Positions 42,907 through 52,028 of a stretch of DNA of 64,000 bases are shown here, one piece after another. The notes beneath the pieces are model-generated. The model saw only the letters and a program-made list of their open reading frames with translations. It was not told the DNA's origin and did no database searches. This DNA is from JACVRW01 sp963812415 (GTDB lineage: Bacteria > Actinomycetota > Thermoleophilia > Solirubrobacterales > Thermoleophilaceae), in contig CAWEVH010000028.1 of assembly GCA_963812415.1 (NCBI GenBank), forward strand, positions 1 through 64,000, read 5' to 3'. The position numbers and the translations under genes were made by a program. How positions within the stretch are numbered: position 1 is the first letter of the stretch; the number at the start of each line of letters is the position of its first letter.

Positions 42907-43383
42907 TCAGGGGGCTAACGGACAGCCCGAGCTGATGACCACCCGCCACCAGCCCATCAGCATCCCGAGCACGCCGTAGCGCGGCCGCACGTGCCAGTGA
43001 CGGCAGCCCGGCTCCCCGATGTCCTCGGCCGACACCCGCCTCCACTTGTGCCGCTCGGGCGCAGCGAGCATCTCCTCGATCAGGCGGCGGTTCTCCTCCT
43101 CCAGCCAGGTCCGGTCCGAGAGCGAGCGGCGCGCTCCCGCCACGCGGTCGGCGAGGTCGTCGCGCAGCTCCTCGAGCTCGGCCAGCGAGAGCAGCCGCGG
43201 GCCGCCCCGCCCGCGCACCTCGAAGCGGAGCGCCTTGCGCGGCCAGGTGGAGCAGAAGAGCTGCGAGAGCTCCGCCTCGAGCCGGGCCACCTGATCGAGC
43301 ATGGTGAGGCGGGCGGCGCGCTCCGAGTCCGTGCGCAGGGCCTCGGTCGAGCGTGCCGGCGTGTCGAGGACGAGCTCAGGCAC
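42907..43383 (-). CDS. Conserved-looking protein of unknown function
   Basis: A 158-aa protein from GTG 43383, which overlaps the stop codon of the B3/B4 gene by 8 nt. The middle is helical and charged (LDQVARLEAELSQLF, LAELEELRDDLADRVAG). The C-terminus has a tight cluster of Cys, His and Trp: DIGEPGCRHWHVRPRYG, then WWRVVISSGCPL. That could bind metal, but there is no standard motif. Co-translation with the upstream genes suggests a joint role. Confidence 0.65.
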   Translation of the reverse strand: MPELVLDTPARSTEALRTDSERAARLTMLDQVARLEAELSQLFCSTWPRKALRFEVRGRGGPRLLSLAELEELRDDLADRVAGARRSLSDRTWLEEENRRLIEEMLAAPERHKWRRVSAEDIGEPGCRHWHVRPRYGVLGMLMGWWRVVISSGCPLAP

Positions 43384-44026
43384 GGCCCTCAGTGTAAAGC
43401 GTCTCCGCACACAGCCACAGCGCCTCCTCAACGCTGATCCGGGGCACTCCCTTGACCGTGAGGGCCGCCAGGACCATGTGCTCGGTGCGGCGCGTCACGC
43501 CGGCCTCGGCGGACACGTCCCCCAGCACGACGGCCACCGGACGGGTCTCGTCGGCGACCACGATCTGGCGCCTCGACAGCGGCCGCAGCTCGGTCAGCCG
43601 CTCACCGGGCGCCGACAGGCGCAGACCGAGCTCGCCGCGCAGACGGTCGCCGTCGAGCGCGATCAGCGGCACGCCGGTCTCCGCGATCGCGAGCGTGAGC
43701 GCGTCGTCGACGATGTTCTCGCTCTTCAGCCCGCCGTGCCGCAAGCGCTCCAGGGCGATCGCCTCGACCGGCGTGCGCGAGCTGTCCGGGTCGATACCGA
43801 CCTGGCGCGAGAAGACCCGGTAGGCCCAGGGCACCAGATCCTGGCGCATGTGGACCACCTTGCCGCCGGTGTAGCGGTCGGCCAGCGCCCGCAGCTGGTC
43901 CTTCACCGCGCGGGGCGAGCGCCGCGGCCGGGTCTCCACCAGCGCGGTGGTCAGACCGAGCTCGGGGAACTCGGCGGCCAGCTCGGGGTCCACCCAGCCC
44001 TCGCGGAGATCGAGCTCGCCGGTCAC
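43376..44026 (-). CDS. B3/B4 tRNA-editing-domain protein
   Basis: A 216-aa protein matching the B3/B4 domain of bacterial phenylalanyl-tRNA synthetase beta subunits, which edits mischarged tRNA; stand-alone proteins of this type exist, with poorly known function. Visible segments: VRMRQDLVPWAYRVFSRQVG-like HMRQDLVPWAYRVFSRQVG, SENIVDDALTLAIAETGVPLIALD, and ADETRPVAVVLGDVS. It is in the MMPL-redoxin operon, with 4-nt and 8-nt overlaps, and no tRNA synthetase is nearby. Confidence 0.75.
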   Translation of the reverse strand: MTGELDLREGWVDPELAAEFPELGLTTALVETRPRRSPRAVKDQLRALADRYTGGKVVHMRQDLVPWAYRVFSRQVGIDPDSSRTPVEAIALERLRHGGLKSENIVDDALTLAIAETGVPLIALDGDRLRGELGLRLSAPGERLTELRPLSRRQIVVADETRPVAVVLGDVSAEAGVTRRTEHMVLAALTVKGVPRISVEEALWLCAETLYTEGRA

Positions 44027-44742
44027 TCCGTCAGCCGCTCGGCCTTCCGTCGCAGCTCGTCCTCGGTGACGTTGCCCAGCTCGGTGTCGAGCACGCGCCC
44101 GCCCGGGCGGGCGAAGATCGTCGTCGGGCAGCCCCCGACGCCGTAGAGGTTGGCGATGGCGCCGTCCTCGTCGACCCCCACCGGTTGCGTCCAGCGGCGC
44201 CCCTGGACCAGCCGGCGGATCTCGTCACGGTCCTTGCGCGAGAAGAACACCGTGGCGAACTGGACCCCCGGCAGGTCGTCCTTCAGGCGCTCGGTGCGGT
44301 CCACCTGCGGGTAGCAGTCGGCGCCCCGGTCGAAGATGAAGGTGAGCACGAGCGGCCCCTTGCGCAGCTCGCAGAGGTTCACCACCTGCTCCGAGACGAG
44401 CTCGCAGGCGGGCTCGGCGCCGGCCTGCTCGGGGCAGGGCTCGCGCTGGCAGACGTTGGCGTCCCCCTCGAGCGGCCCGAGCGCGGACGGCGCCGCGAAC
44501 GCCTTGAGGCGACTGCCCGGCTCGGGCCCGCGCAGTCCCTCGCCCGAGTTGGGGATCGTCTGGGCGAACAGCAGGACCCCGAGCAGCATCAGCGCGACGA
44601 TGCCGACCGCCCAGGCGTACTTGTTCGACGGGCGCGGCACCTCGGGGCGTTCGACCGGCTCGGGATGGGTCCGGTCGCGCTCGGCCAGGCGCTCGCCGAC
44701 GGACAGGTCATCGAGGCGGTCGTGCCCGTTGTCGCCCGTCAC
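44023..44742 (-). CDS. Membrane-anchored redoxin-like protein
   Basis: A 239-aa protein. Residues about 42-62 are a single membrane helix (YAWAVGIVALMLLGVLLFAQ), so the rest faces outward. A thioredoxin-like fold follows, with LVLTFIFDRGADCYPQVDR (one Cys where CxxC or a peroxidatic Cys belongs) and GVGGCPTTIFARPGGRV. There are further Cys in NVCQREPCPEQAGAEPACE. It may act in oxidative folding or cell-envelope redox. Start and stop overlap the MMPL and B3/B4 genes by 4 nt each. Confidence 0.78.
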   Translation of the reverse strand: MTGDNGHDRLDDLSVGERLAERDRTHPEPVERPEVPRPSNKYAWAVGIVALMLLGVLLFAQTIPNSGEGLRGPEPGSRLKAFAAPSALGPLEGDANVCQREPCPEQAGAEPACELVSEQVVNLCELRKGPLVLTFIFDRGADCYPQVDRTERLKDDLPGVQFATVFFSRKDRDEIRRLVQGRRWTQPVGVDEDGAIANLYGVGGCPTTIFARPGGRVLDTELGNVTEDELRRKAERLTE

Positions 44743-47393
44743 GGCGAGTCCGCCTGCGCGCGCCGCGGGCGAAGCGCCAGCAGGTCACGCACCCGGAACG
44801 GGCCGTGCTCCTCCGCCCAGATCAGGGCCGCCGGCAGCACCACCATCACGCCGAGCAGCGACACGCTCAGATCCACCACCGTCACGATGCCGAAGTCGCG
44901 CAGCATGCGGATGTCCGAGGCGATCAGCGCCGCGAAGCCCGCGATGGCGGTGGCGCCGGACGCGAGCACGGCCGCGCCCGTCGAGGCGTAGGTGAGCTCG
45001 ATCGCGCGCGCGGGGCCGGCACCGGCCTCGCGCTCCTGCCGGTAGCGGGCCGACAGCAGGACGCTGAACTCGGTCGAGATCGCGATCACGAGGGCGCCCA
45101 GCGTCACGGACATGGGGTTCAGGTCGACCTCGAACGGGCCGGGCAGCAGCCCGAGCAGGAACACCACGAGGGCCGACCAGCCCGAGGCGAGCGCGATCGG
45201 GATCAGCGGCACGGCCGCCTCGCGCAGCACGCCGCTGCCACCGCGGCCGGCCCGTCGCGCTGCGAGGCTGCGGGCCAGCAGCAACACGAGGAACACGCCG
45301 AGCAGGGCCACCGCCAGTGTGAGCGCGCGCCGCCAGGGCGACGACAGCGAGCCGTTCGCCTCGGCCGCCAGCACCGGCAGCCCGACCACCGACGCCTCCA
45401 CGCCAGCGGGCGGGTCGAGCCGGCGCTTGATGTCGTCCACCACCTCCTTCTGGCGCTCGAGCGGCATCAGGCGGATGCCGAAGGCGAGGTTGGCCGTGGT
45501 CCGGTCGGCCGTGACCACTCCCTGCGAGAAGTAGGGCGGCACCGCGTCGAGGAGCTGCGCCGCCTGCTCCTGCCCCCCGCCCGCGGTCTGGAACAGGTCG
45601 GGCAGGGAGAGCGCCGGGCAGAGCTCGGGTGCGTCCCGCGCCTGGCCGCAGCGCTTGCCCGGCTCGTAGCCGTGCTCGCGCAGCACACCGGCCTGGAAGC
45701 GGCTCATCCAGCGGATCACGGCCGGGGCGGTGATGTCCTCGGCGCGCACGGTCACGTCGATCTCGCCGGACACGCCCGTCTCCTCCTGGAGCGCGTTCAC
45801 GTCCTCGAGCGCCTGGAGGTCCTCCGGCACGAGCTCGCGCACGTCCGACACCACCTCGCTCTGGGTGTCGAGCGCCAGCCCCAGCAGCGCCACCGCCAAC
45901 CCCACCGCGAGCACGCGGCGCGGGCGCGAGAGCGCCACGCCGAGCGTGCGCCAGGAGCGGTCGGCGAGCCACTCGCGCCCGCCGTGCACGCGCGGGTGGC
46001 GGCCGATCCGGCGGCCCAGCGAGTCGGGATCGGGCTCGCGCGCCGGCCCGGAGAAGCGAACGAGCGCGGCGAATCCCGCGCAGATCGCGCAGAGCAGCGC
46101 GATCGCGATCCCCACCACCAGCAGGAGGCCGAAGCCGCGCACCATCGGCACGGGTGAGAGCAGCAGCACGAGGAAGCCCACGGCGGTCGCGATGCCGGCC
46201 GTGACGATCGTCGGTCCTCCGGCCGCGGCGGCCGCCTGCGCCGGCCGCTCGGCCCCCGCCAGCACCGCCTCGTCGAAGCGCGCCTGGAATTGGATCGCGT
46301 AGTCCACCGCCAGGCCGATCAGCACCGGCAGCACCGCGATCGAGGCCATCGTGAGGCTCCCGCCGGCCAGCGAGAGCGCGCCGAAGGTCATGGCGGCCGC
46401 GGCCCCGGCGAGCGCCAGCGGGAGCAGGCGCAGTCGGCTGCGGAAGACGAGCGCGAGCGTGGCCGCCATCACGAGCAGCGCCGCCCCGAGCAGCACGAAG
46501 ATCGAGCGCTCTACCGCGTCCGCGAGGCCCTCGGTGACCACGGGGACCCCGGTGACGATGTAGCGGGCGCCCTCGCGCGGCCGGAACGTCCGCTGCTCGG
46601 TGGCCGTGCGGATCAGCTCGATCGCCTTGCGGCGCTCGGCGTCGGTCAGGCCGGGCCGCATCCGGATCTGGATCAGGGCGGCGTTCCTCGACGGGAACAG
46701 GTAGGCGAAGCGCGACTTGGGCTGCCCCGCCGAGCTCGAGTCGAACACGAGCGTGGACACGAAGTTCGGGTCGTTGATGCGCGGGATGCCCGTGAGCCCG
46801 TAGCGCAGCGCCAGCCGGAAGGCCTCGTTCACGAACTGGGCCTGCACGGCGTCGGCCGCGGCGCCGGCGAGCCGCTCCTGCTCCGAGCGCGGGTCGCCGC
46901 GCGACCGCGACAGCCTGCGCGCGGCCTCGGCGGCCTCGCGCGCCTGAGCGGTCGCGGCCCGCTGGCGCTTGGCGAACTCGTCCTGGATCTGCCCCGCTGC
47001 CGTGTTGACGAAGGTGGCGGGCCCGTAGACGACCTTGGCCGGATCGAGCGCCGCGATCTCGCGGCAGACCGGCGGCAGGCTCCCGAGCCCCTCCTTGGTG
47101 TCCGGGACGTTGCCCGAGAGGCAGCCCTCGAGCCGCAGCAGGCGGTTGAGATCGCTCGTGAGCACGGTCCGGGTGAGCTCGCCCCTGACGAGCACCAGCA
47201 CCGCCTCGTCGCCGAAGTCCCGCTTGAAGCGCTCGGTCGCCTCGAAGCTCTCGGAGCCGCGGTCAACCAGGGTGTCCGTGGCGGCGCTCGGCTCGAGGCG
47301 CAGCGCGAGCGCCGCGCCCGCGAGCGCCAGCAACGCCGTGACGGCCAGCACTAGGAGCGGCCGTCGGGTCACGGCATTGACGAGACCCCCCAT
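44739..47393 (-). CDS. MMPL/RND-family lipid transporter
   Basis: An 884-aa protein with the duplicated RND layout: one N-terminal helix, a large outer domain (with paired Cys and a coiled-coil-like AAEAARRLSRSR stretch), five helices, then the same again. The conserved charged helix of the first half is LIGLAVDYAIQFQARFDEA, and its counterpart is SVTLGALVIAISTEFSVLLSARY. It resembles HpnN-type hopanoid and MmpL lipid exporters. It is 320 nt downstream of the Mce operon on the same strand, separated by a strong hairpin. It leads an operon with redoxin, B3/B4 and unknown genes. Substrate unknown, probably a lipid. Confidence 0.88.
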   Translation of the reverse strand: MGGLVNAVTRRPLLVLAVTALLALAGAALALRLEPSAATDTLVDRGSESFEATERFKRDFGDEAVLVLVRGELTRTVLTSDLNRLLRLEGCLSGNVPDTKEGLGSLPPVCREIAALDPAKVVYGPATFVNTAAGQIQDEFAKRQRAATAQAREAAEAARRLSRSRGDPRSEQERLAGAAADAVQAQFVNEAFRLALRYGLTGIPRINDPNFVSTLVFDSSSAGQPKSRFAYLFPSRNAALIQIRMRPGLTDAERRKAIELIRTATEQRTFRPREGARYIVTGVPVVTEGLADAVERSIFVLLGAALLVMAATLALVFRSRLRLLPLALAGAAAAMTFGALSLAGGSLTMASIAVLPVLIGLAVDYAIQFQARFDEAVLAGAERPAQAAAAAGGPTIVTAGIATAVGFLVLLLSPVPMVRGFGLLLVVGIAIALLCAICAGFAALVRFSGPAREPDPDSLGRRIGRHPRVHGGREWLADRSWRTLGVALSRPRRVLAVGLAVALLGLALDTQSEVVSDVRELVPEDLQALEDVNALQEETGVSGEIDVTVRAEDITAPAVIRWMSRFQAGVLREHGYEPGKRCGQARDAPELCPALSLPDLFQTAGGGQEQAAQLLDAVPPYFSQGVVTADRTTANLAFGIRLMPLERQKEVVDDIKRRLDPPAGVEASVVGLPVLAAEANGSLSSPWRRALTLAVALLGVFLVLLLARSLAARRAGRGGSGVLREAAVPLIPIALASGWSALVVFLLGLLPGPFEVDLNPMSVTLGALVIAISTEFSVLLSARYRQEREAGAGPARAIELTYASTGAAVLASGATAIAGFAALIASDIRMLRDFGIVTVVDLSVSLLGVMVVLPAALIWAEEHGPFRVRDLLALRPRRAQADSP

Positions 47394-47421
47394 CGGCTTG
47401 AGCTTAGGAGAGGAGGAGGCC

Positions 47422-47500
47422 CGAAGCAGCCGCCTCGGCCGGCTGCGCAGGGGATGGTTGAGGCGAAGCAGCCGGCTCGGCCGGCCGCGCAGCGGATGGC
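47422..47500. repeat. REP-like hairpins, copies C and D in tandem
   Basis: Two direct copies (47422-47457 and 47463-47500) of the GAAGCAGCCG-x-CTCGGCCGGC-x-GCGCAG-x-GGATGG hairpin lie 41 nt apart in the 320-nt gap between the MMPL and Mce operons. Copy C is nearly identical to the copy at 14522. Confidence 0.7.
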
Positions 47501-47604
47501 GTCAGGCGGAGAGGCAGGTCATCCAGCTGCACGGCGATCGGCCGTCGCAGATCCTCGTGCCGGCGATCCGCCTCGGCCGGGCGCAGATCGGCGAGCGGAA
47601 ACCG

Positions 47605-47649
47605 CGAGCGCTACGTTGACCGCGGATAGCGCGGCAAACGTAGCGCTCG
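47605..47649 (-). terminator. Very strong hairpin after the Mce operon
   Basis: CGAGCGCTACGTT and AACGTAGCGCTCG are perfect 13-bp arms, enclosing CCGCG-GATAG-CGCGG with a short internal bulge. Total span 45 nt. It begins 65 nt beyond the stop of the last Mce gene, so it is the likely transcription end of that operon. The remaining 47501-47604 and 47650-47713 show nothing else. Confidence 0.8.
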
Positions 47650-47713
47650 TCGAACGGAGCAGAGCAGCGCGCGAGCCAGAACGCGCCGGCCGGCTTCCAC
47701 TACGCGAGGACGG

Positions 47714-49216
47714 TCACTCGCCGAGCGGCTCGAGCCTCGGGTAGAGGCCGTTCTGCCCGACGAGGCGGCCGAGCGGCGCCTGCGGGTCGCAGGGCGGCGC
47801 CTTGCCGACGTTGAGAGGCTCGCCGAAGACGAACTCGCGGATCTGGGCGACCAGCGACTCGTTCAGGTACTCGTTCGGCTCGGGCGGTGCCGGCGTGGCG
47901 TTCGACGTGCACAGGTAGGACCCGTAGACCTCGAGGTGGCCCTCGGTGCGCAGCTTGTCGAAGCCGCCGGGCTCGGTGTAGGGGTTCGAGCGGTTCGTGC
48001 CGAGCCGGAACGGCCAGCCGGCCACCATCTCCGGGTTGAGCGGCTGCGAGGTGCGCAGGTAGTGGATCAGGTCGGCGGAGTTCCCGATGCCGCGATCGAT
48101 GCCCTGGGTGGCGGCCGAGTCGTTGGCGAAGAACGCCGCGATCTCGCGGTCGTAGAGCCCGAGGTAGTCGACGATCGGGGTGAGCTGACGCAGGAAGGGG
48201 TCGATCCGGGCCAGGATCGGCTCGGTGTTCTCGAGCACCTGCTCGGTGGCCGGCAGCCCCTTCCTCGAGACGCGCACGAGCGGCGTCAGGTCACCGAAAA
48301 GCGCCTTGAGGTCGGGCGCGAGCTTGTCGGCGTCGATCAGGAGCGGCGACAGTTGGCGCGCCGCCGGCCGCAGCTGCGTGGTGAGCGGATCGGTCTTCTC
48401 GGCGAACTCCGTCACGCGCCGCGTGGTCACGCGGCTCTCGCGCAGGAAGGTCGGGAGCACCCGGAAGGTCTCGGCCAGCTCCTCGTCGCGCGACGCCACC
48501 GCGCTCCAGGCCCGGTTCGAGTTCCTGATCAGGTCGCGGAGCTGGCCGTTCCGCTCGGTGAGCGCGTCGAACACGACGCCGGTGTCGCGGATGAAGCGCT
48601 TGGTCGAGTCCGACTGCACGCGCAGGACCTCGAGCACGTCGTCGGTCTCCTCGGCGAACGGCGTGAGCTGGCCGAGCGCGTCGTTCAGCGGCTCGGCGCG
48701 CCCGCGCGCCGCCAGGCCGGCCTGGTCGAACCAGATCGAGAACTTCTGCCGCGTCACCGGGTCGAAGGTCCGCAGGATCTCGTCGAGCTCGACCGTCTCG
48801 GACACCTGCCCGGGCGGGAGCTCCCCGCCGTCGGCGGCCATCCCGCTGCTCTTGGTGCCGGGCGAGAGCTCGACGTAGGTCTCCCCGAGCAGCGTCTTCT
48901 GGCGCAGGATCGCGCGCGTGTCCTTCGGAATCGGCGCGTAGCGCGCGTCGATCTGGAGCTCGGTCTCGGTCAGCCCGGTCTCCGCGTTCGGCTCCTTCTT
49001 CTTCACCTGGCCGACGCGCACGCCCGAGATGCGCACCTCCGCCTCCTGCACGAGCTGGGTGGCCTCCGGGAACGAGACGTTCACCCGGTAGCCCTTGGGC
49101 TGCAGCGGCACCGAGCCGCCGAAGTTCAGCCACAGGAACACGAGGATGCCGAAGCACGACAGCGTGAACGCCACCATCGCGAAGATCCGGCCGAAGCTCG
49201 GGGCTTCCTTGATCAC
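47714..49216 (-). CDS. Mce-family protein (MlaD domain), sixth of operon
   Basis: 500 aa: a short cytoplasmic start, one membrane helix (FAMVAFTLSCFGILVFLWLN), an MlaD/Mce beta domain (YRVNVSFPEATQLVQEAEVRISGVRVGQV) and a long helical region with recurrent short leucine/arginine-rich segments ending in an extended tail. The last position in the operon is that of MceF. Mce proteins form a hexameric outer assembly that conducts lipids or sterols to the permease. The gene overlaps the preceding one by 4 nt. Confidence 0.9.
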   Translation of the reverse strand: MIKEAPSFGRIFAMVAFTLSCFGILVFLWLNFGGSVPLQPKGYRVNVSFPEATQLVQEAEVRISGVRVGQVKKKEPNAETGLTETELQIDARYAPIPKDTRAILRQKTLLGETYVELSPGTKSSGMAADGGELPPGQVSETVELDEILRTFDPVTRQKFSIWFDQAGLAARGRAEPLNDALGQLTPFAEETDDVLEVLRVQSDSTKRFIRDTGVVFDALTERNGQLRDLIRNSNRAWSAVASRDEELAETFRVLPTFLRESRVTTRRVTEFAEKTDPLTTQLRPAARQLSPLLIDADKLAPDLKALFGDLTPLVRVSRKGLPATEQVLENTEPILARIDPFLRQLTPIVDYLGLYDREIAAFFANDSAATQGIDRGIGNSADLIHYLRTSQPLNPEMVAGWPFRLGTNRSNPYTEPGGFDKLRTEGHLEVYGSYLCTSNATPAPPEPNEYLNESLVAQIREFVFGEPLNVGKAPPCDPQAPLGRLVGQNGLYPRLEPLGE

Positions 49217-50589
49217 GGCGGCACCTCGTCCGGCGGGATGTTCTGCGGGCAGGCCTGCTGCTCCGGCGGGAAGTTCGTGAGCCGGGCCAGGGTGCCGAGC
49301 TGCGGGTTGCCCTGCACCACCTGCTCGAGCACGTTGTAGCCCTGGCAGGAGATCAGGACCATGCCGCGGCGGACCGGGCCGTGGCTGTCCTGCAGCGTGT
49401 AGAGGGTGGCGCCCGCGTGGGCGCTCCAGGCGCTCCAGAACAGGAACGAGGAGCTGTCGCCGGGGGGCTCGTAGGCGAGCGTGTTGAAGAACTTGTTGAG
49501 CACCCCGAAGCTGCGGGCCAGGCGCGGTCCCACGGGCCCGAGCTTCTCGGCGGCCGAGCGCAGGTCGCGGACCGTGGGCTGCACGTCGCGCGCGAACGGG
49601 CGGATCTGGTCGCGGATGATCGGCGTCGTCTCCTTGAAGAAGGGACGCGTCTTGACGAGCGCCGGGGCCAGCTGACGCGCGAACGGCCGCAGCCCCTCGA
49701 GCGTCGGCCCGAGCTCAGCGGCCAGGGAGCTTGTCTTGACGAGCGTCTGCTCGGTCTGGTCGAGCGCACCGGGGAACAGCTCGAGCGCCTCGCGCAGCGA
49801 CGCCTCCTCCGCGGCGAAGGCCTCGAAGTTGGCGTTCGCCGAGTCCACCAGCGCCGCCAGCTGCCGGTCGCGCCGGGCGAGCGAGGTCGAGAACTCCTGG
49901 AAGTTGTGCACGACCCGCTTGATGTTCTGGCGCCGGGCACTCAGGAGGCGCGTGAGCCGCTCGCCGTCGCGCGCCGTCGGCTCGAAGCGCTTGAAGGTCT
50001 CGCGCAGGTCCTGCGCAGCGCTCTGCTCGGAGAGCTCCGAGCCGCCCGTGGCCTCGTCGTCGAAGGCCTGGCCGCCCGCGTTCAGCAGCACGCGCAGGTA
50101 GGCGCGCGTGTCGTTGTCGAGCTGCGCGAGCACCTCGTCGGCGTTCACGTCCGGCAGCGTGTTCGCGACCGACACCCGGTCGCCCTCGTCGATCTCGCCC
50201 GCGCTCTCCGTGCCGGGGTCGACGGCCAGGTACATGTCCTTGAGGCCCGTCTTCGGCCGCAGCAGGATCGTGGCGTCCTTGTAGAGCGGCCGGTACTCGT
50301 CCTTGATCTGCATCTCGACGACGGCCTTCCCGTCCTCGAGGTTCACCTCGCCGACCTCGCCGATCTTGACGCCCGCGATGTTCACCGTCTGGCCCTGACC
50401 GGGCACCACCGCCTGGCCGGTCGGCAGCTCGGCCTCGACGGTGTAGAAGTCGGTGCCGAGCACGGGCACCCAGGCGGGCAGGTAGAAGCGCTGGTTCGAC
50501 AGGATGTAGCCGCCGATCCCGACCGCCATCACGAGCAGGATCAGGATCGCCACGAACACCGGCGCCTGCTTCTTGATCTGGCGCCTCAC
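49213..50589 (-). CDS. Mce-family protein (MlaD domain), fifth of operon
   Basis: Start GTG 50589, overlapping the previous stop (GTGA), giving 458 aa; the longer start at 50643 would lie in the neighbour. N-terminal helix VFVAILILLVMAVGIGGYIL, MlaD domain (YTVEAELPTGQAVVPGQGQTVNIAGVKIGEV), then helical coiled region. A Cys pair near the end (ISCQGYNV, QQACPQN) may form a disulfide. Unlike MceE of mycobacteria it has no lipobox. A subunit of the lipid channel. Confidence 0.9.
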   Translation of the reverse strand: MRRQIKKQAPVFVAILILLVMAVGIGGYILSNQRFYLPAWVPVLGTDFYTVEAELPTGQAVVPGQGQTVNIAGVKIGEVGEVNLEDGKAVVEMQIKDEYRPLYKDATILLRPKTGLKDMYLAVDPGTESAGEIDEGDRVSVANTLPDVNADEVLAQLDNDTRAYLRVLLNAGGQAFDDEATGGSELSEQSAAQDLRETFKRFEPTARDGERLTRLLSARRQNIKRVVHNFQEFSTSLARRDRQLAALVDSANANFEAFAAEEASLREALELFPGALDQTEQTLVKTSSLAAELGPTLEGLRPFARQLAPALVKTRPFFKETTPIIRDQIRPFARDVQPTVRDLRSAAEKLGPVGPRLARSFGVLNKFFNTLAYEPPGDSSSFLFWSAWSAHAGATLYTLQDSHGPVRRGMVLISCQGYNVLEQVVQGNPQLGTLARLTNFPPEQQACPQNIPPDEVPP

Positions 50590-52028
50590 GGAGCCGGCCC
50601 CGTCCTCGCGGCGCTCAGGTTCGGCACCGGCTGCGTGTGGCACTTCACGTTCGGCTTGTACGGAGGCTTCCGGGTCTTGGCCGGGCGCGTGCCCACCGGC
50701 GGGTAGCTCGCCGTCGAGTGCAGCGGACCGTTCGGGCCGGCGCTCGGCGTCTGGATCGGGTAGCCGCCGCCGCCCGCCTGGAAGCGCACGTAGATGCCGT
50801 TGCCGTCGAAGTTCTGCGACTCGCCCGTGAGCGAGACGAGGGTCTGGAAGAACTCCTCGTAGTTGCGCAGGCCCGTGGAGAGGTTGCCGTCCTCGATGCG
50901 CTCCTCCCCGGTGGGCAGCACGACCTTCAGCTGGCAGCGGTTGAAGTCGTCGAGCCGCGGCAGCAGCTGGACCTGGCCGTTCACCACCGCGGCGAGGTCG
51001 TCGACCGCCGGGCGCAGGTCGTCGACGAGGGCCTGGAGCTCGTCCGGCGAGAGCAGCGCGGTGGTCTGCCGGATCCAGGGGAAGCCGGCGTCGATCGTGG
51101 CGGGCGTCTCCCGGACGCCCGGGATCATCTCGAGCGCCCAGGCGCGCGTGGGCGGGAACGCCGCGTTCAGGTTGTCGAGCGCGGGCTGCGCCGCCTCGAG
51201 CACCTGCGGCAGCTCGCGGATCGTGGCGCTCAGGTTCGTCTCCTCCGAGGCCAGCGCGCCGGTGGTCACGTTGAAGTTCGTGATCAGCTCCTTGAGCTGC
51301 TCCTCGTTCGTGCCCAGCGCGGCGAGGATCTTCTGCTGGGCGCCGATCAGCTTCGAGAGGTCGTGCAGCTCGCTCCCGAGCAGCGCGTCGTTCACGATCG
51401 CGCCGCCGCGCAGCGAGTCGGCGGAGTACTCGAGCGAGTCGTTGAGCGCCTCGGCGCCTGTCTCGCCCTGCACCTCTGGATCCTGGTCGTCGTCCTCGCC
51501 CGGCTCGGGCTCGCCGTTCAGGGCCTCGCCGTAGCCGATCAGGAGCTTCTGCAGGTCCTCGCGCGTCGAGGTCGTGAGGGTGCCGAGCACCTGGTCGATC
51601 TGGACCGGCGCCGAGGTCTGCGAGGGGGGAAGCGTGTCGCCGCTGTCCAGCCGCGGCGAGTCGGGCGTGCCGGGCTTCAGGTCGAAGAACAGGTTGCCCT
51701 CGAAGAAGATCCTCGGCCGGACCTTGATCGTGGCGTCCTCGTGCAGCGGCAGAGCATCCTCGTCGAGCTTCATGGTGACCACGATCGCCGGCGAGTCGCC
51801 GCCAACCGGCTCGACGTTCGAGACCTGGCCCACGTCCACGCCGGCGATGCGCACGACCTGCTTGCGCTGGATCGGCGGCGCGTTCTCGAACACCGCCTTG
51901 AGCTCGAACGGACGCGTGAACGGGATGTCCTTGGTGAAGGCGAAGAAGACCGCGATCACGATCACGACCAGCGCGATCAGGCCGACCTGGAGCGGCGTGA
52001 AGCGGCCGGCGTGGCGCGCGGTCCTCAT
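50586..52028 (-). CDS. Mce-family protein (MlaD domain), fourth of operon
   Basis: 480 aa. N-terminal helix VGLIALVVIVIAVFFAFT, MlaD domain (FELKAVFENAPPIQRKQVVRIAGVDVGQV, repeated glycine-rich turn), then helical region and a Pro-rich tail (TRPAKTRKPPYKPN). An acidic insertion EPEPGEDDDQDPEVQGE lies within the helical part. Overlaps both neighbours by 4 nt. Confidence 0.9.
   Translation of the reverse strand: MRTARHAGRFTPLQVGLIALVVIVIAVFFAFTKDIPFTRPFELKAVFENAPPIQRKQVVRIAGVDVGQVSNVEPVGGDSPAIVVTMKLDEDALPLHEDATIKVRPRIFFEGNLFFDLKPGTPDSPRLDSGDTLPPSQTSAPVQIDQVLGTLTTSTREDLQKLLIGYGEALNGEPEPGEDDDQDPEVQGETGAEALNDSLEYSADSLRGGAIVNDALLGSELHDLSKLIGAQQKILAALGTNEEQLKELITNFNVTTGALASEETNLSATIRELPQVLEAAQPALDNLNAAFPPTRAWALEMIPGVRETPATIDAGFPWIRQTTALLSPDELQALVDDLRPAVDDLAAVVNGQVQLLPRLDDFNRCQLKVVLPTGEERIEDGNLSTGLRNYEEFFQTLVSLTGESQNFDGNGIYVRFQAGGGGYPIQTPSAGPNGPLHSTASYPPVGTRPAKTRKPPYKPNVKCHTQPVPNLSAARTGPAP

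Noticed and set aside
47422..47500. Tandem repeats as a CRISPR or minisatellite
   Set aside because: Only two units, with hairpin structure and copies elsewhere; better explained as REP-like repeats.
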